Shown: piece by piece, positions 22,616 to 33,818 of the stretch
Numbering within the stretch: position 1 is the stretch's first letter
Layout: the number at the start of each line of letters is the position of its first letter
Assembly (NCBI GenBank): GCA_028752905.1
Contig: JAQNBH010000002.1
Span: 36,734,075-36,798,074, forward strand
Reading direction: 5' to 3'
DNA length: 64,000 nt
Origin: Cladorhizidae sp. MBARI D1340-BT2
Taxonomy: Eukaryota; Porifera; Demospongiae; Poecilosclerida; Cladorhizidae
Notes under the pieces: model-generated
Told to the model about the DNA's origin: nothing
The model's database searches: none
Seen by the model: the letters and a program-made list of their open reading frames with translations, nothing else
Made by a program: the position numbers and the translations under genes

Positions 22616-25165
22616 AGTTTGTCCAGCTTGTCACATTTGTGTACAACTAGTGACTTCAGTTATCCAGAAATTTCAGTTATCCGGACACCTTCCGGTCCCA
22701 ACCTGTCCGGATAACTGACATCCTACTGTACTTGCATAGTGCAACAGTGTTAGATTACTCAGGCCTCTATACTTGCATAGTGCAACAGTGTGAGATTACT
22801 CAGGCCTCTATACTTGCATAGTGCAACAGTGTGAGATTACTCAGGCCTCTATACTTGCATAGTGCAACAGTGTGAGATTACTCAGGCCTCTATACTTGCA
22901 TAGTGCAACAGTGTGAGATTACTCAGCCCTCTATACTTGCATAGTGCAACAGTGTGAGATTACTCAGGTCTCTATACTTGCATAGTGCAACAGTGTGAGA
23001 TTACTCAGGCCTCTATACTTGCATAGTGCAACAGTGTGAGATTACTCAAGCTTGCATAGTGCAACAGTGTGAGATTACTCAGGCCTCTATACTTGCTTAG
23101 TGCAACAGTGTGAGATTACTCAGGCCTCTATACTTGCATAGTGCAACAGTGTGAGATTACTCGGGCCTCTATACATGCATAGTGCAACAGTGTGAGATTA
23201 CTCGGGCCTCTATACTTGCATAGTGCAACAGTGTTAGATTACTCAGGCCTCTATACTTGCATAGTGCAACAGTGTGAGATTACTCAGGCCTCTATACTTG
23301 CATAGTGCAACAGTGTGAGATTACTCAGGCATCTATACTTGCATAGTGCAACAGTGTGAGATTACTCAGGCCTCTATACTTGCATAGTGCAACAGTGTGA
23401 GATTACTCAGGTCTCTATACTTGCATAGTGCAACAGTGTGAGATTACTCAGGCCTCTATACTTGCATAGTGCAACAGTGTGAGATTACTCAGGCCTCTAT
23501 ACTTGCATAGTGCAACAGTGTGAGATTACTCAGGTCTCTATACTTGCATAGTGCAACAGTGTGAGATTACTCAGGCCTCTATACTTGCATAGTGCAACAG
23601 TGTCAGATTACTCAGGTCTCTATACTTGCATAGTGCAACAGTGTGTGATTACTCAGGCCTCTATACTTGCATAGTGCAACAGTGTGAGATTACTCAGGCC
23701 TCTATACTTGCATAGTGCAACAGTGTGAGATTACTCAGGCCTCTATACTTGCATAGTGCAACAGTGTGAGATTACTCAGGCCTCTATACTTGCATAGTGC
23801 AACAGTGTGAGATTACTCAGGCCTCTATACTTGCATAGTGCAACAGTGTGAGATTACTCAGGCCTCTATACTTGCATAGTGCAACAGTGTGAGATTACTC
23901 AGGCCTCTATACTTGCATAGTGCAACAGTGTGAGATTACTCAAGCTTGCATAGTGCAACAGTGTGAGATTACTCAGGCCTCTATACTTGCTTAGTGCAAC
24001 AGTGTGAGATTACTCAGGCCTCTATACTTGCATAGTGCAACAGTGTGAGATTACTCGGGCCTCTATACTTGCATAGTGCAACAGTGTGAGATTACTCAGG
24101 CCTCTATACTGGCATAGTGCAACAGTGTCAGATTACTCAGGTCTCTATACTTGCATAGTGCAACAGTGTGAGATTACTCAGGCCTCTATACTTGCATAGT
24201 GCAACAGTGTGAGATTACTCAGGCATCTATACTTGCATAGTGCAACAGTGTGAGATTACTCAGGCCTCTATACTTGCATAGTGCAACAGTGTGAGATTAC
24301 TCAGGTCTCTATACTTGCATAGTGCAACAGTGTGAGATTACTCAGGCCTCTATACTTGCATAGTGCAACAGTGTGATATTACTCAGGCCTCTATACTTGC
24401 ATAGTGCAACAGTGTGAGATTACTCAGGTCTCTATACTTGCATAGTGCAACAGTGTGAGATTACTCAGGCCTCTATACTTGCATAGTGCAACAGTGTCAG
24501 ATTACTCAGGTCTCTATACTTGCATAGTGCAACAGTGTGAGATTACTCAGGCCTCTATACTTGCATAGTGCAACAGTGTGAGATTACTCAGGTCTCTATA
24601 CTTGTATAGTGCAACAGTGTGAGATTACTCAGGCCTCTATACTTGCATAGTGCAACAGTGTGAGATTACTCAGGCCTCTATACTTGCAAGTGCAACAGTG
24701 TGAGATTACTCAGGTCTCTATACTTGCATAGTGCAACAGTGTGAGATTACTCAGGCCTCTATACTTGCATAGTGCAACAGTGTGAGATTACTCAGGCCTC
24801 TATACTTGCATAGTGCAACAGTGTGAGATTACTCAGGCCTCTATACTTGCAAAGTGCAACAGTGTGAGATTACTCAGGCCTCTATACTTGCATAGTGCAA
24901 CAGTGTGAGATTACTCAGGCCTCTATACTTGCATAGTGCAACAGTGTGAGATTACTCAGGCCTCTATACTTGCATAGTGCAACAGTGTGAGATTACTCAG
25001 GCCTCTATACTTGCATAGTGTTAGATTACTCAGGCCTCTATACTTGCATAGTGTTAGATTACTCAGGCCTCTATACTTGCATAGTGCAACAGTGTGAGAT
25101 TACTCAGGCCTCTATACTTGCATAGTGCAACAGTGTGAGATTACTCAGGCCTCTATACTTGCTAA

Positions 25166-25480
25166 GAAGAATTACTACAAATTGTTTTGCTCTTAAAAAG
25201 TAGTGGTTGGGTAATAATTTCTTTCCTGTAAGATTTCTTACAGGGATACAGTGATATCATGTGTCACATTGGCATCTATACTCACCTGGAATTGCTCTAA
25301 ATATTTTGGCTCTTAAAAAGGAGGTGGCCACAATACAGATTCTTTTCTCCATAATCTTGTGTAAAAATGGACTAGCGTAATTCCCCCAGAATCCCTGTGC
25401 ACTTACATCTAGCCAGGCTCCATCCTGCATAAAAAATACCTATGACATGATGCACTAAAGACTGCCAGGAATTGCTCTGA
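25166..25480. repeat. degenerate ~150-bp monomers after the 41-bp array
   Basis: Phrases such as GGCATCTATACTCACCTGGAATTGCTCTAAATATT, followed by CTCTTAAAAAGGAGGTGG, match the monomers at 19.6-21.2 kb. This supports one old satellite block from which the 41-bp array grew. Confidence 0.55.
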
Positions 25481-25529
25481 ATGTCTTCATTCTTGAACAA
25501 CAAGTAGTTGTATAAAGTGATTTCGTTGA

Positions 25530-25950
25530 ATTCATGATGATGCAAGGGGTGGAATTTGTCTAGACTCATTAAGCAGGTGAGACAAAGGTCGATGGTCAGA
25601 CTAGGTAATAAATGGTCTACCATATTATTATAGTATGAGTTTTGCTAAACCTTCCTTTTTTAAGCTGTTAAGCTGTGAGTAAATGTTCTCAGCTGCACTC
25701 AGAGTTCTAGATGTGTAACAATTGGTCTTTCTTAGCCATCGTCCATTACATGTGATAGGACTGCATCCTAACCATATTGAGAGCCTGGGACTAAAGAACC
25801 ACCTGCAAGTGCTAAGCATGACGGTGAAGACTGAGGTGCAGAAGGCACCAATGATTTGGCACCATGAGATGCAAAAGGCCCTCACAAGGTGGAAGAGGAG
25901 AATGGAAAGAAGACTGATAGGATCAGAATCCAATTGAGCCTCTAATTCAA
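25530..25950 (-). pseudogene. gypsy RNase H fragment
   Basis: Alternating minus-strand frames spell family motifs: AVLSHVMDDG and ERPI near 25,745, TSRTLSAAENIYSQL near 25,700, KKEGLAKL near 25,640, then LNESRQIPPLASS and IQR near 25,560. This is the RNase H region that removes RNA from the RNA-DNA hybrid. It is disrupted by at least four frame changes or stops. Confidence 0.72.
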
Positions 25951-26054
25951 GGCGGCCAACAAAAACCACTTTAGCTAATACATCGTTCCAGGCACGACTG
26001 ATGACAGGTGTGTAGTGGTCCCCTTCGGACCCTTGTGGGAGCATTGCTCTTGCC

Positions 26055-27200
26055 ATGGCTGAGCTGTTGGCTGGAGATTTGGAAGGACTTTGCAAGGACT
26101 ATAGGACCATCAGACATGATGTGATTGTTGAGGTGGGCCTCCAGGCCACACTAGACATCAGCTTTGAGGAGGGTAGCTATATTCAAATCCCCAAAAGGTG
26201 TGTGAAGGAAAGTTTCAAACAGGAACTGTGTTGTACATAAAAACTGCCACTGCCCCTATGAATAACAGGAGAGGTGCTAGTGACTTGGTTGTAATCAGTT
26301 ACAACAGGGGCATTCATCAGTACTATCACAACAACACCATGATGCCTATGAATAAGAAGAGAGGTGCTAGGGACTTGGTTATGATCAGTTACAACAGAGG
26401 CATTCATCAGTACTATCACAACAACACCATGATGCCTATGAATAAGAAGAGAGGTGCTAGGGACTTGGTTATGATCAGTTACAACAGAGGCATTCATCAA
26501 TACTATCACAACAACACCATGATGCCTATGAATAAGTGGACTGGTGCTAGGGACTTGGTTGTGATCAGTTACAACAGGGGCATTCATCAGTACTATCACA
26601 ACAACACCATGATGCCCATGAATAAGAGGAGAGGTGCTAGGCACTTGATTATGATCAGTTACAACAGGGGCATTAATCAGTACTATCACAACAACACCAT
26701 GATGCCTATGAATAAGAGGAGAGTTGCTAGGGACTTGGTTGTGATCAGTTACAACAGGGGCATTCATCAGTACTATCACAACAACACCATGATGCCTATG
26801 AATAAGAGGACCGGTGCTAGGGACTTGTTTGCGATCAGTTACAACAGGGGCATTCATCAGTACTATCACAACAACACCATGATGCCTATGAATAAGAGGA
26901 CAGGTGCTAGGGACTTGGTTGTGATCAGGTGAGGATGCACAGGATGGCACCAAGGACATCAGCACTCTCATGCTGGTTAACCTGAGAAGCACGACTAATG
27001 CATGCTATGAAGTGTTGAACTTGAATGTGATGGTTGCCAGTCATGTCATGGCAGTCATCTTGGCTGCAGTTGAACCAAATGGGAAAGCAGCAAGAGTGGA
27101 TGACATTGACTTAGATGCTCTCACCGAGGAAGAAATCAAGTACATCAACAGCTTCCACAAGCAAGCTGATCTTAGGATGCTGGTCTGCACTGCTGGTCCC
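26055..27200 (+). pseudogene. unidentified coding relic interrupting the gypsy element
   Basis: The plus strand carries protein-like segments in shifting frames: ATG at 26,055 (MAELLAGDLEGLCKDYRTI), a second frame at ~26,200 (TGTVLYIKTATAPMNN), a repeat block, then EDAQDGTKDISTLMLVNLRS and AARVDDIDLDALTEEEIKY up to ~27,170. Composition and continuity look like real former coding sequence, but I do not recognise the family. The nucleotide sequence on the gypsy (minus) strand here does not resemble polyprotein, so this is probably an inserted element or gene fragment. Its 30-residue internal repeat is listed separately. Confidence 0.38.
26265..26935 (+). repeat. 90-bp tandem repeat (about 7 copies)
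   Basis: The 90-bp unit is in frame and encodes a 30-residue repeat containing SYNRGIHQYYHNNTMMPMN. The whole block is open on the plus strand from 26,198 to 26,932, and also on the minus strand. Copies differ at a few positions (KKRGARD, KWTGARD, KRTGARD). It seems to have expanded from the relic's own coding segment (APMNNRRGASDLVVISYNRG). Confidence 0.9.
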
Positions 27201-27960
27201 TTATACCATCCTTGTCAATCTCACATGCCTGACTATTCAACTTTAGCTGAGCATTTAGCCTCGTTTAATTGAGTTCCTGCTAATTCTAGCTTGCCCAAGA
27301 CAAAATCAAGATTCTCCATATGCTCTTCTGATGTGCTCCCAGTCACTAACTATATACATGGAAACACCCTTGATGCCCCCTGTAACAGGTTTTCCATGTA
27401 CCTTTAAAAAATAGATGGAGCAGCTGATACTTCAAAGGGTAACCTGTTGTACTGAAATAGCCCCTAATGCATATTCACGGAGACATATACGGTTTAGAGT
27501 CGTTCTCTAACTCCAACAGTAGGTAAGCCTGTAGCATGACAAGTTTAGTGAACCACCTTCAATCATTCAAAATGGCAAACAACTCCTACACTCTAGGTAA
27601 AGGATAAGTGTCTACCTGAGAAACAGAGTTATTGGTAATCTTATAGTCTCCACAGATTCTAACAGTACCATTGCTTTTCATTACAGGGACTCTATGTGCA
27701 GCCCAGCCACTTTAATGGACAGGTAAAATTATGCCTGTGATTTCCGGTCTCTCATGCTCTGTTTCAACTTTCTCCCTAGTAGAGAGTAAGGTACTGACCT
27801 AGCTCTGAAAGGTTAGGCTTGATTTCTGGGTCTACATGTGGCTTCACCCTGGTTCCTTTCAGTGTACTAATCACATTATTGAACAAGCTTGCATGTTTGT
27901 CTAGCAATGCCTGTAAGTGATTGCTACCCACCAGACTGTTGATTAGCCTAAAGTTTAATT
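27190..27960 (-). pseudogene. gypsy reverse transcriptase fragment
   Basis: Minus-strand reading gives GPNLLSRDWITGLKLNF and HVDPEIKPNLSE (27,985-27,790), then VPVMKSNGTVRICGDYKITN and QVDTYPLPRV (27,690-27,590). Further on are LVTGSTSEEHMENLDFVLGK and LELAGTQLNEAKCS (27,345-27,250) and IDKDGIR near 27,215. These are RT blocks that precede and follow the catalytic YxDD; the catalytic motif itself is eroded. Multiple stops make it inactive. Confidence 0.75.
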
Positions 27961-28260
27961 TGAGTCCTGTAATCCAATCTCTACTCAGCAGGTTTGGTCC
28001 TTCCTCCTCTACCAAGTGTTATTTAACACCACCTTTTTCTCAGCCAACTCCACAGTGACAAATGCTGATCCAAATAAGGTCACTTTTACCGAGGGTCCGC
28101 AACTTGGCATCAGTGCCTTGGATGTTTGAATATGAGTCCTCTTCCATATCCTCTCATACATTTCCTTAATTATGAGAGTGAGGGCAGCGTCAGTATCAAA
28201 TTCCATTTCTACTGGCACTTGGTTAAAATATAAACGTCTACCTTGTGTTGGCTACTCCAT
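27960..28260 (-). pseudogene. gypsy aspartic protease fragment
   Basis: The minus-strand frame from 28,218 reads VEMEFDTDAALTLIIKEMYE. This matches the retropepsin start, but the catalytic D-T-G appears as D-T-D, so the active site is damaged. It continues to KVVLNNTW and then, one frame over, EEEGPNLLSRDW. The preceding residues (EDCEQSYSLFTME) match the usual gypsy linker before protease. Confidence 0.65.
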
Positions 28261-28357
28261 TGTAAATAAAGAATAAGACTGCTCACAGTCTTCGGAGTGA
28301 CCTTGTATTTTGACTTCATATACATCATTCTCCAAATCATGATGCACTTTCCTTTGC

Positions 28358-30280
28358 TTGCCTTGTGTCCCGTCTGTGCTGGCTTGTGTCCCGTCTGTGC
28401 TGGCTAGTGTCCCATCTGTGCTGGTTTGTGTCCCGTCTGTGTTGGCTTGTGTCTCGTCTGTGCTGGCTTGTGTCCCATCTGTGCTGGCTTGTGTCCCGTC
28501 TATGCTGGCTTGTGTTCCGTCTGTGCTGGCTTGTGTCCCGTCTGTGCTGCTTGTGTCCCATCTGTGCTGGCTTGTGTCTCGTCTGTGCTGCTTGTGTCCC
28601 GTCTGTGCTGGCTTGTGTCTCGTCTGTGCTGGCTTGTGTCTCATCTGTGCTGGCTTGTGTCTCGTCTGTGCTGGCTTGTGTCTCATCTGTGCTGGCTTGT
28701 GTCTCGTCTGTGCTGGCTTGTGTCTCATCTGTGCTGGCTTGTGTCCCGTCTGTGCTGGCTTGTGTCTCATCTGTGCTGGCTAGTGTCCCGTCTGTGCTGT
28801 CTTGTGTCCCGTCTGTGTTGGCTTGTGTTCCGTCTGTGCTGGCTTGTGTCCCGTCTGTGTTGGCTTGTGTCTCGTCTGTGCTGGCTTGTGTCCCGTCTGT
28901 GCTGGCTTGTGTCCCGTCTGTGCTGGCTTGTGTTCCGTCTGTGCTGGCTTGTGTCCCGTCTGTGCTGGCTTGTGTCCCGTCTGTGCTGGCTTGTGTCCCG
29001 TCTGTGCTGGCTTGTGTTCCGTCTGTGCTGGCTTGTGTCTCATCTGTGCTGGCTTGTGTTCCGTCTGTGCTGCTTGTGTCCCATCTGTGCTGGCTTGTGT
29101 CTCGTCTGTGCTGCTTGTGTCCCGTCTGTGCTGGCTTGTGTCTCGTCTGTGCTGGCTTGTGTCTCATCTGTGCTGGCTTGTGTCTCGTCTGTGCTGGCTA
29201 GTGTCTCATCTGTGCTGGCTTGTGTCTCGTCTGTGCTGGCTTGTGTCTCATCTGTGCTGGCTTGTGTCCCGTCTGTGCTGGCTTGTGTCTCATCTGTGCT
29301 GGCTAGTGTCCCGTCTGTGCTGTCTTGTGTCCCGTCTGTGTTGGCTTGTGTTCCGTCTGTGCTGGCTTGTGTCCCGTCTGTGTTGGCTTGTGTCTCGTCT
29401 GTGCTGGCTTGTGTCCCGTCTGTGCTGGCTTGTGTCCCGTCTGTGCTGGCTTGTGTTCCGTCTGTGCTGGCTTGTGTCCCGTCTGTGCTGGCTTGTGTCC
29501 CGTCTGTGCTGGCTTGTGTCCCGTCTGTGCTGGCTTGTGTTCCGTCTGTGCTGGCTTGTGTCTCATCTGTGCTGGCTTGTGTCCCGTCTGTGCTGGCTTG
29601 TGTCCCGTCTGTGCTGGCTTGTGTCCCGTCTGTGCTGGCTTGTGTCCCGTCTGTGCTGGCTTGTGTTCCGTCTGTGCTGGCTTGTGTTCCGTCTGTGCTG
29701 GCTTGTGTCCCACCTGTGCTGGCTTGTGTCCCGTCTGTGCTGGCTTGTGTCCTGTCTGTGCTGGCTTGTGTTCCGTCTGTGTTGGCTTGTGTCCCGTCTG
29801 TGCTGGCTTGTGTCCCATCTGTGCTGGCTTGTGTTCCGTCTGTGCTGGCTTGTGTTCCGTCTGTGCTGGCTTGTGTTCCGTCTGTGCTGGCTTGTGTCCC
29901 GTCTGTGCTGGCTTGATGTTCCGTCTGTGCTGGCTTGTGTCCCGTCTGTACTGGCTTGTGTTCCGTCTGTGCTGCTTGTGTCCCGTCTGTGCTGGCTTGT
30001 GTCCCGTCTGTACTGGCTTGTTTTCCGTCTGTGCTGCTTGTGTCCCATCTGTGCTGGCTTGTGTCCCGTCTGTGCTGGCTTGTGTCCCGTCTGTGCTGGC
30101 TTGTGTCCCGTCTGTGCTGCTTTTGTCCCGTCTGTGATGGCTTGTGTGTCGTCTGTGCTGGCTTGTGTCCCATCTGTGCTGGCTTGTGTCCCGTCTGTGC
30201 TGGCTTGTGTCTCGTCTGTGCAGGCTTGTGTCCCGTCTGTGCTGGCTTGTGTGTCGTCGGTGTTGGCTTGTTCTTGCATG
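28358..30280. repeat. 21-bp tandem array in the gypsy gag-protease linker (about 90 copies)
   Basis: The unit is GTGTCCCGTCTGTGCTGGCTT (21 bp). On the element's strand the copies encode 7-residue repeats (QASTDGT, HKPAQTG or SQHRRDT depending on frame). The zinc-knuckle frame from 30,401 runs directly into HKPAQTG repeats. At the other end ASTDGTQGKQRKVHHDLEND leads toward protease. Occasional 18-19-bp units shift the frame. A block of ~520 bp is duplicated (matching variant strings near 28,550 and 29,070). Both strands stay open over hundreds of codons only because the unit lacks stops. Confidence 0.95.
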
Positions 30281-30960
30281 CTCTTGCAATATGTTCAAAT
30301 TTGCAATCTGGAGCCCTATGTTCTCCTCCACAGTGACACCTATAACATATGGTTTGTTTTGAGGAGTGTGTAGGTTTGTCTTTCCTGCCATGATCCTCCA
30401 TGGAATATGGAGCTCATGCACCTCCATGGCTAAAGGTTGCCTCACACAGGTTGTCCTGATTGCTTGAGTGTCCTTTTCTGCTCACTCAATAGCCAAAGCT
30501 AACTCGAGTGCCTTTTCAAAGGCAAGTCCTTTTTCAGTCAAAAACCACTGACTGCTATATTCCATCTTGGTTGACTCCACAAACCAAACAATCACTAGCA
30601 TTTCCTTCAGAGTGTCTTTAGTTGAAAGTGCTCCGCTAAAGCACGGAATGCTGCTAAGTATTTCGACAGATACTGTCCTGATGTCCTCATAAGACTATTA
30701 CTGTTGCACGATGCAGGATGGAATAGGATCGTAGTGGTGTTTTACTGACCTGCACTATGTGAGTGTAGCTGGTAATTCAGCGCTGTCCACTAGTGTCCTA
30801 AAGTTGCCTCTCCACATGCCAAAAGGAGGATTGCTCACTTCTTCTGTTCAGTTACGACATACAAATAATGATGCAACCTATCGACGAGGTCCAGTTCTCC
30901 ATTTCATGGCTGAAGTCTGAGATGCATCTGTGGATGGAAGCCTTTCTCTCTTCTCACTGG
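30280..30960 (-). pseudogene. gypsy gag remnant with zinc knuckle
   Basis: Minus-strand segments match gag of K02A2.6-like elements: DLVDRLHHYLYVVTEQKK and AILLLACGEATL (30,900-30,810), YLSKYLAAFRALAEHF (30,690-30,640), FLTEKGLAFEKALELALAIE then a stop, AEKDTQAIRTTCVRQPLAME. A zinc-knuckle-like CYRCHCGGEHRAPDC follows at ~30,340-30,296, one residue longer than the standard CX2CX4HX4C. Several stops and frame changes are present. The upstream region 30,960-31,190 shows no LTR that I could pair. Confidence 0.7.
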
Positions 30961-31189
30961 AGGGTTAGTCCTCTTTGCCAGATGTATCTCTGTCGCCAGA
31001 TGTGTACCGTCTTAGCTAGTATACTGTACTAGTCTATGTTAGTACTACTAGTACTGCACGCAATGTAAAGTCAACTTGTTATTGAACTTACAATACATTA
31101 CCACAAGCACTGAACTACTTGTCAATGAAAACATGGTATTTTATAATGTACACTAAATAAGAGTGACATCATAGCAAATGATATTTCCA

Positions 31190-31640
31190 CAACAATGTTA
31201 ATAATAACAAATCATATAAATATTTTCATTTATAATTCTAGCTCTAACTTTCCTTCAGGACAATTTTCATTTATAATTATTTACTTCAGGATAATCTTTT
31301 AAATCAAGGCAAAGAACTTGGGGAGGTGAATGTCAGTGATTACCTCCTTCAGCGTCTCTCAGTGGCAGTCAAGCGGGGGAATGCCTTGTCTGTTTTGGGG
31401 TCGGTCGGGAGTTGAACGTATTACCTTTTTAGTTATTTATTTATGTATTTATTGTTATTTTGGTATTTTTGTGTTAATTAGGTGTTAATGGGGGGAAAAT
31501 TATAGCTAAATTTCCTCCAGAACAATCTTTTACATCTTCAATTATAATTATAGCTGTAACATTCTTTCAGCATAATCTTATATATATTTATTTATAATTA
31601 TAGCTGTGACAATTTTTCAGCATAGCTATATATATTATTA
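31190..31640. repeat. A/T-rich satellite family in inverted orientation, with a unique insert
   Basis: Phrases such as CTAACTTTCCTTCAGGACAAT and TATAATTATAGCTGTGAC are reverse complements of the satellite at 12.9-17.3 kb. The family is therefore dispersed in both orientations. A unique segment lies at 31,310-31,490. Confidence 0.6.
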
Positions 31641-33700
31641 TTTCTAGGCCTAACTGTATTTTGTAAAATCCTGCAATAGAACACTGCTCCATGAATATTT
31701 TCTATATAGGCCTAAATATATTTAGTAAAATCCACCACCAAGGCAGCTACAGAGTATAGATTCTTAGTCCTAACTATATTTAGTGAAGTCAATCCCAAGG
31801 CAACAGAAAAAGCAGTATATATTTCTAGGCCTAATTTTACTTATTAAAATGAATTCCTCAGGGTATAGAGGTCAGTTACACAGTATATATTTCTAGTCCT
31901 AACTAAATTTAGTTGAGTTCAATCCTGGGCAACAGTAGTTAGGTTCTGGTATATTCCAAGTTCGAACATTATTTAGTAATGTAAAGAAGTTAGTTACATA
32001 GTTTATATTCATAGTCCTAACTTTATTTAGTAAAGTCACCCCCAAGGCAAAAGAAGTCGGCTACAGATATATTTCTCTATTTAGTAAAATTCACCACTAT
32101 TTGGTCCTAACTTTATTCAGTGAAGTCAATGGCAACATAAGTCAGCTACATTGTATATATTTCAAGGCCAAACTATATTTAGTGTAGTCTAATCCTTGTC
32201 AACTAAAGTTAGGTAAACTGTTATTCCTACTATGAAACTTATTTAGTAAATTCACCACTATTAAACAAAAGTTAGCTGTATGGGATATATTCCTAGTCCA
32301 AACATTATTTAGTAAAGTTAACTCTAAGGCAAGAGAAGTTACTTCAGAGTATATATTCCTATGACAAACATTATTTAGTAAAATCCACCCCCAAAGCTAT
32401 AGAAGTCAGCTACACATAATATATTCCTAGTCCTAACTTTATTTACAAAAGTCAATGCCAATGGAAGAGAAATTTATATATATTTCTATTCCTAACTATA
32501 TTTAGTAAAGTCCACACCTAACCAACAGAAATTAGGTTAACAGTATATTCCTAGACCTAAGTAAAGGCATCCCAAGTAAACATAAATTACCTAGTCCTAA
32601 CTTTAATTAGTAATGTCAACACCAAGGCAACAGAACTTAGCTACATAGTATATACATAGTCCTAACATTATTTAGTGCTAAGGCATGAGAAGTAAGCTAC
32701 TCTGTAATTATAGCCAAACAATATTTAGCAAAATGGCAATAGATGTCAGATACAGACTATATATTTCTACGCCTAACTTTATTTAGTAAAACCACCTAAC
32801 CTACCAACCCTATGGAACAGAAGGTAAGTGAACCTATTACAAACATTATTTTGTAAGTCCACCCCAATTAAACTACATGGTATATATTCCTAGTCCCAAC
32901 TATATTTGGTAATGTCGACTCAAAGGCAATATAAGTCAGCTACAGAGTCTGTATTCCTAGTCCTAACTATATTTAACGAAGCCAACTCAAAAGTAACAGA
33001 AGTCAGCAGATTATGTCAGCGAAGAACTCCCAAGGAACTTTCAGTCGACATATATGACAGAAGTGATGTAAATAGTATATTCCTATAGTCCTAAATTTAT
33101 TTAGTAAATCCTCCCCAAGTAAACATAAGTTAGCTACATGCTATATATTCCTGCCTAAATTTATTTAGTAAAGTCCACCCCAGAGCAACAGAAGTCAGCT
33201 AAGCAGTAGATATTTCTAGTCGTAGAAAAATCCATTCTACACGGTAGTCCTAACTTTATTTAGCGATCCCAAATCAGCTACAAATGATAATTGCTAGGCC
33301 TAACTTTATCCACACCCTAGGCAATATAAGTTGGCTATACGGTATATGTTTCTATATTTAGTGGAGTCCACCCCAGAGCAACAGAAGAGAGCTGAGCAGT
33401 ATATATTTCTAGTTGTAGTAAAATCCATTCTCTACATGGTAGTCCTAACTTTATTTAGCGATCCCAAGACAACAGAAATCAGCTACACATGATATATGGC
33501 TAGGCCTAACTTTATCCATCCCCTAGGCAATATAAGTTGGCTATACGGTATACGTTTCTATTCCTAACTTTATTTAGTTAAGTCAATCACTTTGCCACAG
33601 TACAGTATATATTTCTAGGCTAAACTATATTTAGTAAAATTACCCCCAAGGCAATAGAAGTCTATATATTTCTAAGCCTAATTATATTCTATATATCCCC
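31640..33700. repeat. degenerate 67-bp tandem array (about 30 copies)
   Basis: Diverged units of the type TCCTAACTTTATTTAGTAAA, GTCCACCCCAAGGCAACAGA, AGTCAGCTACACAGTATATATTCCTAG. Divergence is much higher than in the other arrays, so this is an old, no longer homogenised block. No genes. Confidence 0.85.
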
Positions 33701-33818
33701 AAGACATAAAAGGGTTTAGAGCTTGAGCAGTGCATCTTCCACCACAATGATGAAATAGTTGTCACAATAATTATATTTTTAGGTTTTCGGAGATTGAGGC
33801 ATATTCCTCCATAATGAT

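Larger units (their letters stand above)
22027..22728 (+). mobile_element. 702-bp pogo/Tigger-type element, internally deleted
   Basis: Perfect 24-bp terminal inverted repeats begin CAGTAGGATGTCAGTTATCC at 22,027 and end with the complement at 22,728. A TA target duplication flanks them (22,025-22,026 and 22,729-22,730), as in Tc1/mariner/pogo elements. Subterminal copies of CAGTTATCCGGACACC lie inside both ends. An internal 53-bp duplication occupies 22,171-22,276. It is too short for a full transposase (normally over 400 residues), so it is a non-autonomous derivative that needs a helper. Confidence 0.93.
21255..25165. repeat. 41-bp satellite array (about 78 copies), interrupted by a pogo element
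   Basis: The unit is GCCTCTATACTTGCATAGTG followed by CAACAGTGTGAGATTACTCAG (41 bp). A shortened variant (TACTCAAGCTTGCATAG) recurs near 21,860, 23,050 and 23,940, marking duplicated blocks. The array is broken at 22,027-22,728 by a transposon and resumes in phase (CTCTATA / CTTGCATAG). No coding potential. Confidence 0.97.
25481..30960 (-). mobile_element. decayed Ty3/gypsy retrotransposon (conventional domain order), no LTRs seen
   Basis: On the minus strand, from high to low coordinate, recognisable pieces lie in the usual gypsy order: gag and zinc knuckle (30,960-30,280), a repeat-filled linker, protease (28,250-27,960), reverse transcriptase (27,960-27,190) and RNase H (25,950-25,530). 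Stops and frame changes are frequent. A plus-strand foreign relic interrupts between RT and RNase H. No integrase or LTRs were found. The sequence type resembles the large K02A2.6-like group of animal gypsy polyproteins. It is clearly older than, and a different lineage from, the element at 33.8-39.4 kb. Confidence 0.8.

Noticed and set aside
17271..25165. CRISPR-like regular repeats.
   Set aside because: Units are contiguous tandem copies without unique spacers, and the setting is eukaryotic with no cas genes.
28358..30373. Cys-rich plus-strand proteins (CPVCAGLC repeats) of up to ~520 codons.
   Set aside because: They are antisense shadows of a 21-bp array inside a minus-strand gypsy remnant.
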